Shown here: in pieces, positions 18,305-31,700 of the stretch
Layout of the letters: every line of letters starts with the position of its first letter
Numbering within the stretch: position 1 is the stretch's first letter
From: Herbaspirillum sp. 3R11
Lineage (GTDB): Bacteria > Pseudomonadota > Gammaproteobacteria > Burkholderiales > Burkholderiaceae_D
NCBI RefSeq assembly: GCF_004563925.1
Contig: NZ_SPNJ01000001.1
Coordinates: forward strand, 1,674,001-1,738,000
Reading direction: 5' to 3'
Length of the DNA: 64,000 bases
Notes under the pieces: model-generated
Databases searched by the model: none
Seen by the model: only the letters and a program-made list of their open reading frames with translations
What the model was told of the DNA's origin: nothing
Program-made: the position numbers and the translations under genes

Positions 18305-20503
18305 ATGAAAAATATAGAATTTCTCCGTATCCTCCCGCTGCACGGCCCCAATATCTGGACCTATCGCCCTGCGCTGGAGGTCTGGATCGACATCGGAGAA
18401 CTGGAAGACTTTCCGTCGAACATCATTCCCGGCTTCAATGAACGCCTGACCAGCTGGCTGCCTTCGCTGGTCGAACACCGCTGCAGCTACGGCGAACGCG
18501 GCGGTTTCCTGCAGCGCCTGAAAGAAGGCACCTGGCCCGGCCACATCATGGAACACGTCACGCTCGAGCTGCAAAACCTGGCCGGCCTGCCCGGCGGTTT
18601 CGGCAAGGCGCGTGAAACCTCGACCCGCGGCGTCTATAAAGTCGTCGTCCGCGCCCGCCACGAACAAGTCACCCGCGCCGCCCTGTACGCCGGCCGCGAC
18701 CTGGTCATGGCCGCGATCGAAGACAAGCCTTTCGACGTTGATGCCACCATCGAAAAGCTGCGCGACATGGTCGATTCACTGTGTCTCGGCCCCAGCACCG
18801 CCTGCATCGTGGACGCCGCCGACGAGCGCCGCATTCCGTCGATCCGCCTGTCCGAAGGCAACCTGGTCCAACTTGGCCACGGCTGCAAGCAGCGCCGCAT
18901 CTGGACCGCAGAAACCGACCAGACCAGCGCCATCGCCGAAAGCATCTCGCGCGACAAGGACCTGACCAAGACCTTGTTGCAATCCTGCGGCGTCGCCATT
19001 CCCGAAGGCCGCATCGTCGACAGCCCGGCCGATGCCTGGGAAGCCGCCGAAGACATCGGCCTGCCGGTGGTCGTCAAGCCGTCCGACGCCAACCACGGCC
19101 GCGGCGTCTTCATTGACCTCAATACCCAAGCTGAAGTTGAAACCGCCTATAAAGCGGCGCTCGAAGAAGGCAGCAGCGTGCTGGTCGAACGCTTCATCCG
19201 CGGCAACGAACATCGTCTGCTGATCGTCGGCGGCAAGCTCGCTGCTGCAGCGCGCGGCGAACCTATCTTCGTCGTCGGCGACGGCGTCTCGACCATCTCG
19301 CAACTGATCGACGTGGTCAACATGGATCCGCGCCGTGGCGATCTGGAGGAACATCCGCTGAATCCGGTCATCCTCGACCGCGAGCCGGCGGCGCGTCTGG
19401 AACTGGAACGCCAGGGCCTGACTGCGGACTCCGTACCGCCAAACGGCAAGAAGGTCTTGTTGCTCCGCAATGGCAACGTTGCTATTGACGTCACCGATCA
19501 GGTCCACCCAAGTGTCGCTGCAACAGCAGCACTGGCGGCGCGCGTGGTCGGCCTCGACATCGCCGGCGTCGACCTGGTAGCGGAAGATATCTCCCGCCCG
19601 CTCGCCGAACAGCGCGCGGCCATCGTTGAAGTCAACGCGGGCCCCGGCCTGCTGATGCATCTGAAACCGTCCGAAGGCACGCCGCGCCCGGTCGGTCAGG
19701 CTATCGTCGAACACCTGTTCAAGCCGGAAGACACCGGCCGCATCCCTATCGTCGGCATCACCGGCACCCACGGCAAGACCACCATCGCCCGCCTGGTCGC
19801 ACGCATCATCGACCTCAGCGGCAAACATGTCGGCCTGGCGTGCGGCGACGGCCTGTACCTCGGCCAGCGTCTCGTTGAAAAAGGCAATCGCGCCAACTGG
19901 GGCGCCGCGCACCGCATATTGCTCAACCGCGCCGTTGAAGCCGCCGTATTTGAAAACGGCAGCGTCTCGATCCTCTCCGAAGGCCTGGCCTACGACCGCT
20001 GCCAGGTTGGCGTGGTCACCAACATCGATCCGGCCGACAGCCTGCCCGAGTACTACATCGACAATGCCGAGCAACTGGCCACCAAGGTCAAGCGCACGCA
20101 GGTCGACGTCGTGCTGCCGGACGGCGTCGCCGTGCTCAACGCCGAAGATCCGCTGGTCGCCGACATGGCCGGCCTGTGCGACGGCGAAGTGATTTTCTTC
20201 GCGGTCGACAGCCAGGCGCCGGTCATGACCGAACACCTGAAGCAAGGCAAGCGCGGCGTCTTCGTACGCAACGGCGATGTCATCCAGGCCACCGGCGACA
20301 AGGAAGTCCGCGTCAGCACCGTGACCGCGATCCCGATTACCGGCGGCGGCGCGGTCGGCTTCCAGATCGAGAACGTCCTGGCTGCAGTCGCGGCAACCTG
20401 GGCATTGGGCATCACGGCCGACCTGATCCGCGCGGGCATCGAATTATTCGGTACCGAACAAGCGGAAGAGCAAGGCAAGAAGCGCAAGGCGCAGTCGGCC
20501 TGA
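18305..20503 (+). CDS. Truncated cyanophycin synthetase paralogue (CphA')
   Basis: This is a 732-residue relative of cyanophycin synthetase, which builds the Asp backbone with Arg side chains of the nitrogen reserve polymer. Its N domain keeps an HxxEH motif (H80, E83, H84; then E88). The ATP-grasp domain (about 160-470) is recognisable by VVVKPSDANHGRGV, VLVERFIRG and VEVNAGPGLLMHL. The Mur-ligase domain begins with GITGTHGKTT near residue 484 but stops about 125 residues early. The C-terminal lobe with the DYGHNP motif is absent, and the ETARGG motif of the full enzyme is replaced by ENGSVS. The Arg-adding step is therefore probably lost. It is followed by full-length cphA after 97 bases. 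Ralstonia eutropha has a similar tandem pair. Confidence 0.9.
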   Translation: MKNIEFLRILPLHGPNIWTYRPALEVWIDIGELEDFPSNIIPGFNERLTSWLPSLVEHRCSYGERGGFLQRLKEGTWPGHIMEHVTLELQNLAGLPGGFGKARETSTRGVYKVVVRARHEQVTRAALYAGRDLVMAAIEDKPFDVDATIEKLRDMVDSLCLGPSTACIVDAADERRIPSIRLSEGNLVQLGHGCKQRRIWTAETDQTSAIAESISRDKDLTKTLLQSCGVAIPEGRIVDSPADAWEAAEDIGLPVVVKPSDANHGRGVFIDLNTQAEVETAYKAALEEGSSVLVERFIRGNEHRLLIVGGKLAAAARGEPIFVVGDGVSTISQLIDVVNMDPRRGDLEEHPLNPVILDREPAARLELERQGLTADSVPPNGKKVLLLRNGNVAIDVTDQVHPSVAATAALAARVVGLDIAGVDLVAEDISRPLAEQRAAIVEVNAGPGLLMHLKPSEGTPRPVGQAIVEHLFKPEDTGRIPIVGITGTHGKTTIARLVARIIDLSGKHVGLACGDGLYLGQRLVEKGNRANWGAAHRILLNRAVEAAVFENGSVSILSEGLAYDRCQVGVVTNIDPADSLPEYYIDNAEQLATKVKRTQVDVVLPDGVAVLNAEDPLVADMAGLCDGEVIFFAVDSQAPVMTEHLKQGKRGVFVRNGDVIQATGDKEVRVSTVTAIPITGGGAVGFQIENVLAAVAATWALGITADLIRAGIELFGTEQAEEQGKKRKAQSA

Positions 20504-20600
20504 AGCGCGGCTTTTAAAGCAGACCGTTTCAAAGCAGCCCAAAGCAAGGCCGGACTCCGGTCAAGAAACTTAAAACAGACACATTCAGGAAGACTTGTTG

Positions 20601-23171
20601 ATGGACGTTTCACGTATTCGCGTACTGCGCGGCCCTAACCTCTGGAGCAGGCATACTGCGATCGAAGCCATCGTCTCATGCCCCGAGGTCGAGCGCGCCA
20701 TCGAAGGCATGCCCGGCTTTGAAGTGCGCCTGCGCGCACGCTTCCCGCATATCGGCTTCCTGCAACCGGCCGGCGAAATCAAGGCCGTCTCCATGGCGCA
20801 TGCACTGCAAGCCGCCGCGCTGGGCCTGCAATCGCAAGCCGGTTGCCCGGTGACTTTCAGCCGCACCGTTCCGACCGTCGAAGCCGGCGTGTACCAGGTC
20901 ATCGTCGAATACAGCGAAGAAGCCGTCGGCCGCCTCGCCTTCGAACTGGCGCAAGAACTGTGCAACGCCGCCGTCGACGACAAGCCGTTCGATTTGGCAG
21001 ATGCATTGGCGCGCCTGCGTGAACTGGACGAAGACGTGCGTCTCGGACCGAGCACCGGCTCCATCGTCGCCGCTGCGGTCAAACGCGGCATCCCGTTCCG
21101 TCGCCTGACCGACGGCAGCATGGTGCAATTCGGATGGGGCAGCCGCCAGAAACGCATCCAGGCCGCCGAGACCAGCAATACCAGCGCCATTGCCGAATCG
21201 ATCGCGCAGGACAAAGAACTGACCAAGATGCTGCTCAACGCCGCCGGCGTGCCGGTGCCGAACGGGCGCGTGGTGGAAACCGTGGAGGACGCCTGGGCCG
21301 CAGCACAGGAAATCGCCGCGCCGGTGGTCATCAAGCCGCGCGACGGTAATCAGGGCAAAGGCGTCGCCGTCAACATCAGCAGCCACGAGCAAATCGTCGC
21401 GGCCTTCAACGCGGCAGTCAAGATCAGCGATGAAATCATCGTCGAACGCTACCTGCCCGGCCACGATTACCGCCTGCTGGTGATCGGCAAGACCCTGGTC
21501 GCCGCCGCCCGCCGCGATCCGCCGCAAGTCATCGGCGACGGCGTGCACACCATCCGCCAACTGGTCGACACGGTCAACAGCGATCCGCTGCGCGGCGACG
21601 GTCATGCGACATCGCTGACCAAGATCCGTTTCGACGACATCGCTCTGGCGACCCTGTCCAAGCAAAATTACGACGCTGAATCGATCCCGCCGCAAGGTGC
21701 GCGCATCGTCCTGCGCAACAACGCCAACCTGTCCACCGGCGGCACCGCTACCGACGTCACCGATGACGTCCATCCTGAACTGGCTGCGCGCGCAGTCGCC
21801 GCAGCGCAGATGGTCGGCCTCGATATCTGCGGCGTCGACATTGTCTGCAACACCGTGCACGCGCCGCTGGAAGAACAGGAAGGCGGCATCGTCGAAGTCA
21901 ACGCCGCTCCCGGCCTGCGCATGCATCTTTCGCCGTCCTACGGCAAGGGCCGCGCGGTCGGCGACGCCATCATCTCGACCATGTTCGCCGATGGCGACGA
22001 CGCGCGCATCCCGCTCGTCGCAGTGGCCGGCACCAACGGCAAGACCACCACCGTGCGCCTGATCACGCACCTGCTGGCGCAAAAGGGCTTGCGCGTCGGC
22101 ATGACCAACACCGATGGCGTCTACATCGACAATCAACGCACCGACACCGGCGACTGCAGTGGTCCACGCAGCGCCCGCAACGTGCTGTTCCACCCCGACG
22201 TCGACGCTGCCGTGTTGGAAACCGCACGTGGCGGCGTGCTGCGCGAAGGCCTCGGCTTCGACCGCTGCAACGTTGCCGTCGTAACGAATATCGGCATGGG
22301 CGACCATCTCGGCCTGAGCTACATCAGCACGGTCGAAGACCTCGCCGTGGTCAAGCGCGTGATCGTCGAAAACGTTGCGCCGACCGGCTTCGCAGTGCTC
22401 AACGCCGCCGACACCATGGTGTCGAGCATGGCGTCATCCTGCCCCGGCGCCGTGATCTTCTTCGCGCTCGACCCGACGCATCCGATCATGGCCACGCATC
22501 GCGCTCAAGGCCATCGCGTGGTCTACCGTGACGGCGACGACATCGTGGCGGCGCAAGGCGATCAGGAAATTCGCCTGGCGCTCAAGGACATTCCGCTGAC
22601 CCGTAATGGCGGCATCGGCTTCCAGGTGGAAAACACCATGGCCTCAGTCGGTGCGGTATGGGCCCTGAGTCTTGACTGGGACATCGTACGCGCAGGTTTG
22701 CGCACTTTCATCAGCGATGTTGGCACCGCGCCGGGCCGCTTCAACCTGTTCGACTATCGCGGCGCCACCGTGATCGCCGACTACGGCCACAATCCCGACG
22801 CCATCAACGCGCTGGTCAAGGCGGTGGAAAGCATGCCCGCCAAACGTCGCTCGGTGGTGATCAGCGGTGCCGGCGATCGCCGCGACATCGACATCCGCCA
22901 GCAAACCGAAATCCTCGGCGATGCCTTTGACGAAGTCGTGCTGTACCAGGATCAATGCCAGCGCGGACGCGCCGACGGCGAAGTACTGGCGCTGCTGCGT
23001 CAGGGCCTGGCCAATGCGCGCCGCACGACTGTGACGAAGGAAGTCTTTGGTGAATTCCTCGCCATCGATACGGCGCTGGCCTCGCTCAAGGAAGGCGACC
23101 TGTGCCTGATCCTGATCGACCAGATCGAAGAAGCGCTGGCGCATATCGGCAAGCGTGTTGCTGAAGGCTGA
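20601..23171 (+). CDS. cphA: Cyanophycin synthetase
   Basis: CphA polymerises aspartate and adds arginine to each side chain, using ATP for both ligations, to form cytoplasmic cyanophycin granules. The ATG at 20601 (preceded by AGGAAG) gives 856 residues, a normal length. Domains in order are the N domain (1-155), ATP-grasp (about 155-470, with VVIKPRDGNQGKGV, IIVERYLPG, VEVNAAPGLRMHL) and the Mur-ligase domain with GTNGKTTT near 480, ETARGG near 540 and ADYGHNP near 726. The N-domain HxxEH motif of the paralogue reads H67-A-L-Q-A here, so that site appears lost. It lies 97 bases downstream of the truncated paralogue and is closed by a 21-bp terminator shared with def. Confidence 0.96.
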   Translation: MDVSRIRVLRGPNLWSRHTAIEAIVSCPEVERAIEGMPGFEVRLRARFPHIGFLQPAGEIKAVSMAHALQAAALGLQSQAGCPVTFSRTVPTVEAGVYQVIVEYSEEAVGRLAFELAQELCNAAVDDKPFDLADALARLRELDEDVRLGPSTGSIVAAAVKRGIPFRRLTDGSMVQFGWGSRQKRIQAAETSNTSAIAESIAQDKELTKMLLNAAGVPVPNGRVVETVEDAWAAAQEIAAPVVIKPRDGNQGKGVAVNISSHEQIVAAFNAAVKISDEIIVERYLPGHDYRLLVIGKTLVAAARRDPPQVIGDGVHTIRQLVDTVNSDPLRGDGHATSLTKIRFDDIALATLSKQNYDAESIPPQGARIVLRNNANLSTGGTATDVTDDVHPELAARAVAAAQMVGLDICGVDIVCNTVHAPLEEQEGGIVEVNAAPGLRMHLSPSYGKGRAVGDAIISTMFADGDDARIPLVAVAGTNGKTTTVRLITHLLAQKGLRVGMTNTDGVYIDNQRTDTGDCSGPRSARNVLFHPDVDAAVLETARGGVLREGLGFDRCNVAVVTNIGMGDHLGLSYISTVEDLAVVKRVIVENVAPTGFAVLNAADTMVSSMASSCPGAVIFFALDPTHPIMATHRAQGHRVVYRDGDDIVAAQGDQEIRLALKDIPLTRNGGIGFQVENTMASVGAVWALSLDWDIVRAGLRTFISDVGTAPGRFNLFDYRGATVIADYGHNPDAINALVKAVESMPAKRRSVVISGAGDRRDIDIRQQTEILGDAFDEVVLYQDQCQRGRADGEVLALLRQGLANARRTTVTKEVFGEFLAIDTALASLKEGDLCLILIDQIEEALAHIGKRVAEG

Positions 23172-23201
23172 ATCATCCCTTGTAGCTTGCAGTAACCGGC
23201 A

Positions 23202-23246
23202 ATAAAAAATCGCGTATGAAGTCTGACTTCATACGCGATTTTTTAT
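23202..23246. terminator. Strong bidirectional terminator between cphA and def
   Basis: A perfect 21-bp stem (23202-23222 with 23226-23246) with a three-base loop has A residues on its left arm and T residues on its right arm. It serves both convergent units. Confidence 0.93.
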
Positions 23247-23290
23247 GAGCTGAAAACATTGCATGCCTTCATCGGTCCGGCTTGATCGAC

Positions 23291-23827
23291 TCAATCGTCG
23301 TCGTTCGGATCCAGTTCGGGGAACAGGATTTCGGTGAAGCCGAAGCGCGTGAAATCCTTGATCCGCATCGGATACAGCACACCGATCAGGTGATCGCATT
23401 CATGCTGCACCACGCGCGCATGAAAACCATCGACAGTGCGATCAATGCGGTTGCCCTTTTCGTCCACGCCTTCGTAGCGCAAGCGACTCCAGCGCGGCAC
23501 CACGCCGCGCAGACCCGGCACCGACAAACAGCCTTCCCAACCTTCATCCTGCTCGTCGCCCAGCGGCGTCAGGGTCGGATTGATCAGCACTGTTTCAGGC
23601 ACTTCGGGCGCGTCGGGATAGCGCTGGTTCTTCTTGAAACCGAAAATCACCAGCTGCAGGTTGACGCCAATTTGCGGCGCCGCCAGGCCTGCGCCGTTGA
23701 CCGCGCGCATGGTCTCGAACATGTCGGCGATCAACACGTCCATTTCCGGCGTGCCGAATTGCTGCACCGGTTCCGCCTGCCGCAGCAGGCGCGGATCGCC
23801 CATTTTCAGAATGTCGCGAATAGCCAT
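23291..23827 (-). CDS. def: Peptide deformylase
   Basis: Def removes the formyl group from the initiator methionine of new proteins, using a catalytic metal ion. The 178-residue product starts at ATG 23827, preceded by GGGGA. It has all three family motifs: [10 protein letters not shown] (near 45-54), EGCLSVP (Cys metal ligand) and QHECDHL (two His ligands and the catalytic Glu). The frame is open far upstream into galU antisense, but residues before [10 protein letters not shown] do not match the family, and the ribosome-binding site decides the start. The def gene is separated from fmt here and instead follows galU by 26 bases. Confidence 0.96.
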   Translation of the reverse strand: MAIRDILKMGDPRLLRQAEPVQQFGTPEMDVLIADMFETMRAVNGAGLAAPQIGVNLQLVIFGFKKNQRYPDAPEVPETVLINPTLTPLGDEQDEGWEGCLSVPGLRGVVPRWSRLRYEGVDEKGNRIDRTVDGFHARVVQHECDHLIGVLYPMRIKDFTRFGFTEILFPELDPNDDD

Positions 23828-23853
23828 GTTGGTCCCCTTGTCCCTGCTTTGCT

Positions 23854-24741
23854 TCAGGAGTTGATGTCGAGCTGCTTCAGGTATTCGGTGAACGCTGCGC
23901 CGGTCTCCGGATGCTTCATGCCCATCGCTACCGTGGCCTTGAGATAACCGAGCTTGGAACCGCAATCGTAGCGCTGGCCTTCGTAGCGATACGCCAGCAC
24001 AGTCTGCGCATGCATCAGTGCAGCGATACCGTCGGTCAATTGAATCTCGCCGCCGGCGCCCTTGCCGATGGTTTCGAGGTACTCGAAAATACGATTGTTG
24101 AGCACGTAGCGGCCGACCACCGCCAGCGTCGACGGCGCGACATCCGGTGCCGGCTTTTCGACGATGCCGTTGACGCGCTCCAGATTGGCCTGGTAGGCGG
24201 TAGCGCTGACAATGCCATATTGCTTGGTGTCGCTGCGCGGTACGTCCTGCACGGCCAACAGACTCAGGCCTTCGCGCTCGTAGACTTCGGTCATCTGCGC
24301 CATGACCGGCTTCTGGCCCGGACCGACATCCATGAAATCGTCCGCCAGCAGCACGGCGAAAGGCTCGTCGCCGACTACCGGACGTGCGCACAGCACCGCA
24401 TGTCCCAGGCCCAATGGCGCGGATTGACGAATGAAAATGCAGGTGACATTCTTGGGAATCACGTTCTGGACGATGTCCAGCAACTGCTGCTTTCCGGCAG
24501 CTTCCAGTTCGGCTTCTAGCTCGTAGGCCTTGTCGAAATGGTCTTCGATGGCCCGCTTGTTGCGGCCGGTGATGAACACCATTTCGGTGATGCCTGCGGC
24601 GACCGCTTCTTCCACCGCGTAGTGAATCAGAGGCTTGTCGACGATGGGCAGCATTTCCTTCGGCTGTGCTTTGGTCGCAGGCAGGAAACGGCTGCCCAGG
24701 CCGGCGACAGGAAATACGGCTTTCTTGATTCTCTTGCTCAT
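23854..24741 (-). CDS. galU: UTP-glucose-1-phosphate uridylyltransferase
   Basis: GalU makes UDP-glucose from UTP and glucose 1-phosphate, for LPS, exopolysaccharide and glycosyl transfer. The ATG at 24741, preceded by GGGAG, gives 295 residues starting [32 protein letters not shown], which contains the nucleotide-binding signature. Further family segments are [34 protein letters not shown] and GIVEKP. A longer in-frame start at 24819 would add 26 residues without family support. It is 97 bases downstream of ligA on the same strand and 26 bases before def. Confidence 0.96.
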   Translation of the reverse strand: MSKRIKKAVFPVAGLGSRFLPATKAQPKEMLPIVDKPLIHYAVEEAVAAGITEMVFITGRNKRAIEDHFDKAYELEAELEAAGKQQLLDIVQNVIPKNVTCIFIRQSAPLGLGHAVLCARPVVGDEPFAVLLADDFMDVGPGQKPVMAQMTEVYEREGLSLLAVQDVPRSDTKQYGIVSATAYQANLERVNGIVEKPAPDVAPSTLAVVGRYVLNNRIFEYLETIGKGAGGEIQLTDGIAALMHAQTVLAYRYEGQRYDCGSKLGYLKATVAMGMKHPETGAAFTEYLKQLDINS

Positions 24742-24838
24742 TGCAACTCCCGATAACATATTGAGTGTATTCACATGGCGCCGGACGCCTGACCCATGAT
24801 GCATGATGCATGGCGTCATTATGGTCCAGTATCGCCGA

Positions 24839-28330
<3,492 letters not shown>

Positions 28331-28334
<4 letters not shown>

Positions 28335-28504
28335 GCCGAATGCACCCTGGAATTTTTCTTGGAAGCGAGGCGCGCTGCGGCATTGCCGGCGCCGGCCATC
28401 ACTGCGGTGGTTGAGAGAATTGCAGTTGCTGCAGCCGCTGCGGCCTTGCCCTGATGGGCGGCGCGACGGACATCAACTGCGTTCAGTTCGATAAAACTGG
28501 TCAT
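28331..28504 (-). CDS. Possible small Ala-rich protein upstream of zipA
   Basis: This is a 57-codon frame starting MTSFIELNAVDVRRAAHQGK, with an Ala-rich hydrophobic stretch in the middle and a basic C-terminus. Its stop overlaps the zipA start as ATGA, which would allow translational coupling. There is no good ribosome-binding site, and I do not recognise a family. It may be a genuine leader-type small gene or a chance frame. Confidence is low. Confidence 0.3.
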
Positions 28505-28790
28505 AACTGGTCTTTGTGGATTCCTGAGAGTCGGCGGCACACGGCGTTCAATTGCTTCTTGAATATATCCGTACAGCAGAAAAAGTACGCCTGGTCCGCC
28601 ATTACCGTCTTGTTATTCTTTGTCTGGATCGCTTTGCATCAGCAGCACTGAAGCCCCGCTAAAGCCCTTGTATGACAAGCTGTTCAGGGTAGTGTTCCCC
28701 CTTGGGCTTGTCAAGCTGTCCGGCCTATGAAAAACGGCGCGTCAGCGCCGAAATTCGCGACTCGCGCGCGGCACGCAAAAACCAGACGGC
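28505..28790. other. Intergenic region smc/zipA
   Basis: This stretch of about 286 bases lies between the smc stop and the zipA unit, both on the minus strand. Its left end holds the smc terminator (28730-28750). The remainder should contain the promoter of zipA-ligA-galU-def, but no clear -35/-10 pair was found. Confidence 0.5.
28730..28750 (-). terminator. Rho-independent terminator of smc
   Basis: On the minus strand a perfect 6-bp GC stem (28735-28740 with 28745-28750) with a four-base loop is followed by five T residues. It lies about 40 bases beyond the smc stop codon. Confidence 0.8.
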
Positions 28791-31700
28791 CTAAGCCGCC
28801 TGCACCTCCGACGTGAAGTTGGCCGCCGCCTCCATGTCGACCGCCACGATGCGCGATACGCCCTGCTCCTGCATGGTCACGCCGATCAGCTGGTTGGCCA
28901 TTTCCATCGCGATCTTGTTATGCGAGATGAACAGGAACTGGGTGTTCGACGACATGCGCTTGACCATATTGCAGAAGCGCTCGGTGTTGGCATCGTCGAG
29001 CGGCGCATCCACTTCGTCCAGCAGGCAGAACGGCGCCGGATTCAGCTGGAACATCGAGAACACCAGCGCCGTCGCGGTCAGCGCCTTTTCACCACCGGAC
29101 AGGAGGTGAATCGTGGCGTTCTTCTTGCCGGGCGGTTGCGCCATGACCTGCACGCCGGAATCGAGAATCTCGTCGCCGGTCATGGTCAGCTTGGCCTGGC
29201 CGCCGCCGAACAGGATCGGGAACAGCTCGGCAAAGTGGCCGTTGACCTTGTCGAAGGTGTCCTGCAGCAAGCCGCGGGTTTCGATATCGATCTTGTGGAT
29301 GGCGTCTTGCAACGTGGTGATCGCCTCGTTGAGATCGGCATACTGCGCATCGAGGAAATTTTTACGCTCGGAAGCGGTCGCCAGTTCATCCAACGCCGCC
29401 AGATTGACTGCGCCCAGGGCGGCAATCGCATTGGTCAGACGGGTCACTTCGCCCTGCAGGTAGGAAGGACGCATGTCGTCGGTGAGCTTCTCGGCCAGCG
29501 CCGCTTCGTCGGCCTGGGTGTTGGCCAGCGCTTCGGTGAACTGCTCCTGATTCAGGCGCGCAGCCTGTTCCTTCAACTGCAGTTCGGTGATGCGGTCGCG
29601 CTGTGGTTGCAGGCTGCGTTCGGCTTGCAAGCGCGCTTCTTCATGATGGCGCAGCTGTTGCGACAGCTGATCGAGTTCGTGACGGGCGTCGGCCAGCGCG
29701 CGCTCCTGATCGGTGCGCTTGTCCAGCAAGGATTGCAAACCGGCTTGCGCGGCCTGGTCGTCGAGGCTTTCCAATTCCAGACTGCCCTGTTGCATGCTGG
29801 CAAACAATTGCGCGGCCTGCTCCAGCGCGGTAGCGATGCTGCGCTTGAGTTCGTCGATCTTGTTGCGCTGCGACTTCTCGGAGAACTCGGCTTCCTGTGC
29901 GGCGCGCTCGAGTTCGCGCAGGCGCAGGCGTGCGTCGTTGAGCTGCTGCTCCTTGCTGAGGTAATCGGTCTGGCCGTTTTCATGCGACTCCTGCAGCTCG
30001 GCCAGCTCGATGTCGAGTTGTTCGAACTTGGCTTCGGATTCAGCCTTGATCTGTTGCTGTTCGACTTCCTGCATTTCGATTTCGGCGAGGTCGGCGACGA
30101 TCTGCGTGCTGCGCTGGTTGAAGCGCTCCTGCACTTCCGACAGCTTCATCACTTCGATCTGCAGGCTGTGCACAGCCTGGGTCAGGCCGGCCACACGCTG
30201 GCGCAATTCCTGCAGGCGCTGGGTGGCGCCGGTCATGGCGGCATCGGCGCGCACAGCGCGCGACTTGGCTTCTTCAGCCAGCATGTATTGGGCACGCTGC
30301 TGCTTGGTCAGGTTTTCGATTTCCTGCTGGCGCGCCAGCATGCCGTCCTGCTCCGAATCGGAGGCGTAGAACCGCACGCTTGACTGGCTCACCACGTGAC
30401 CTTGCTTGGTCACGAAGAAGGCGCCGGCCGGCAGCTTGCTGCGATCGACGAACGCGCTGGCGGTGTCGTCGGCGATGAAGACATTGTGCAGCCAGTCCTG
30501 CATCAGCGCGCGCAAACCCGGATCGTTGAGTTGCAACAGATTGATGAACGGCTTCAGGCCGTTCGGAGCCGGTTCGACGGGCGCAGCTGTCGGATTCGGC
30601 GCGAACAGCGCCAGCTTGGCCGGCGGCGCGTCGTTGAAGAAGGCCTTGGCCCAGTCCAGGTTGGATACTTCCAGCGCCGACATGCGCTCGCGCAGCACCG
30701 ACTCCAGCGAGGTTTCCCAGCCGGCGTCGATGTGCAGCTTCTGCCACAGGCGCGGCAGGTTGGCCAGTTCGTGCTTTTCCAGCCACGGTTGTACCTTGCC
30801 TTGCGTCTGCACGCTTTCCTGCAATTGCTTGAGGGCTGACTGGCGCGCTTCGAGCTGCGCCAGATCGGAGGTTTCCTTGCTGACCAGTTCCTGCGCGGTG
30901 CGGCGTTCTTCTTCCAGCTTCGGCTGCTGTTCCTGCGCCTCTTCGAGGTACATGGAAGCTTCTTCCAGCGACGCCTGTTTTTCTTCCAGCTGCAGCTTGA
31001 GGTTGGACAAGTGCGCGTCGTCGGGCATGTTCAGGCCGCTCTTTTCCTGCGCCAGACGTTCGCGGCGCACGGCCAGGCCCGACAGAATGTTGGAGGCGTT
31101 GCGCTGATGCGCCGACTCCAGTTCGATCTGCTGCTGGATCTGCATGATCTTGCCGCGCGACTCGGTGGTCTTGAGTTGCGCTTCACGCCATGCCTGCTCC
31201 AGCGTCGGCACCTTGTCGTTGCCGTCCTGCACGGCTTGCTGCGCCTGCTCGACGCGCATGCCTTGCTCTTCAAGCTGAATCTCGGCTTCGGCCAGGTCGT
31301 CCTGGTGCTGCGTGCCCTGGCGTTGCCATTGGTCACGCTGCGCAGTGAGCGAATTGAGTTGCGATTGCAGACGGTTGCGCGATTCGATGACGAACTTGAT
31401 CTGCGCTTCCAGGCTGCCGATCTCGGAATTGGTCTGGTACAAATGGCCTTGCGCCGTATGCAAACGATCGCCGGCGCCGTAATGGGCCTGGCGCATATGT
31501 TCCAGCTCGGTTTCGACGTGGCGCAGCTTGGCGGTCTGTTCTTCGAGGTCGATCTGCGCGCGTTCGATGTCGCGGAAGTATTTTTCTTGCTCGGCCTTGG
31601 CTTCGTTCTTGCGCAGCAGCCACAACAGTTTTTGCTTCTCTTCCTGGTCGCCGGTGAGGTCGTTGAATTTCTTGGCGACGGCGGCCTGCGCTTCCAGCTT

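Noticed and set aside
18776-22307. Two long minus-strand open frames across both cyanophycin synthetase genes
   Set aside because: Both are shadows of strongly biased codons. The products are rich in Asp, Ala, Gly and Val with no recognisable domain.
23828-24811. Upstream in-frame extension of def covering galU in another frame
   Set aside because: The peptide deformylase N-terminus and a good ribosome-binding site fix the start at 23827. The extension is galU read in the wrong frame.
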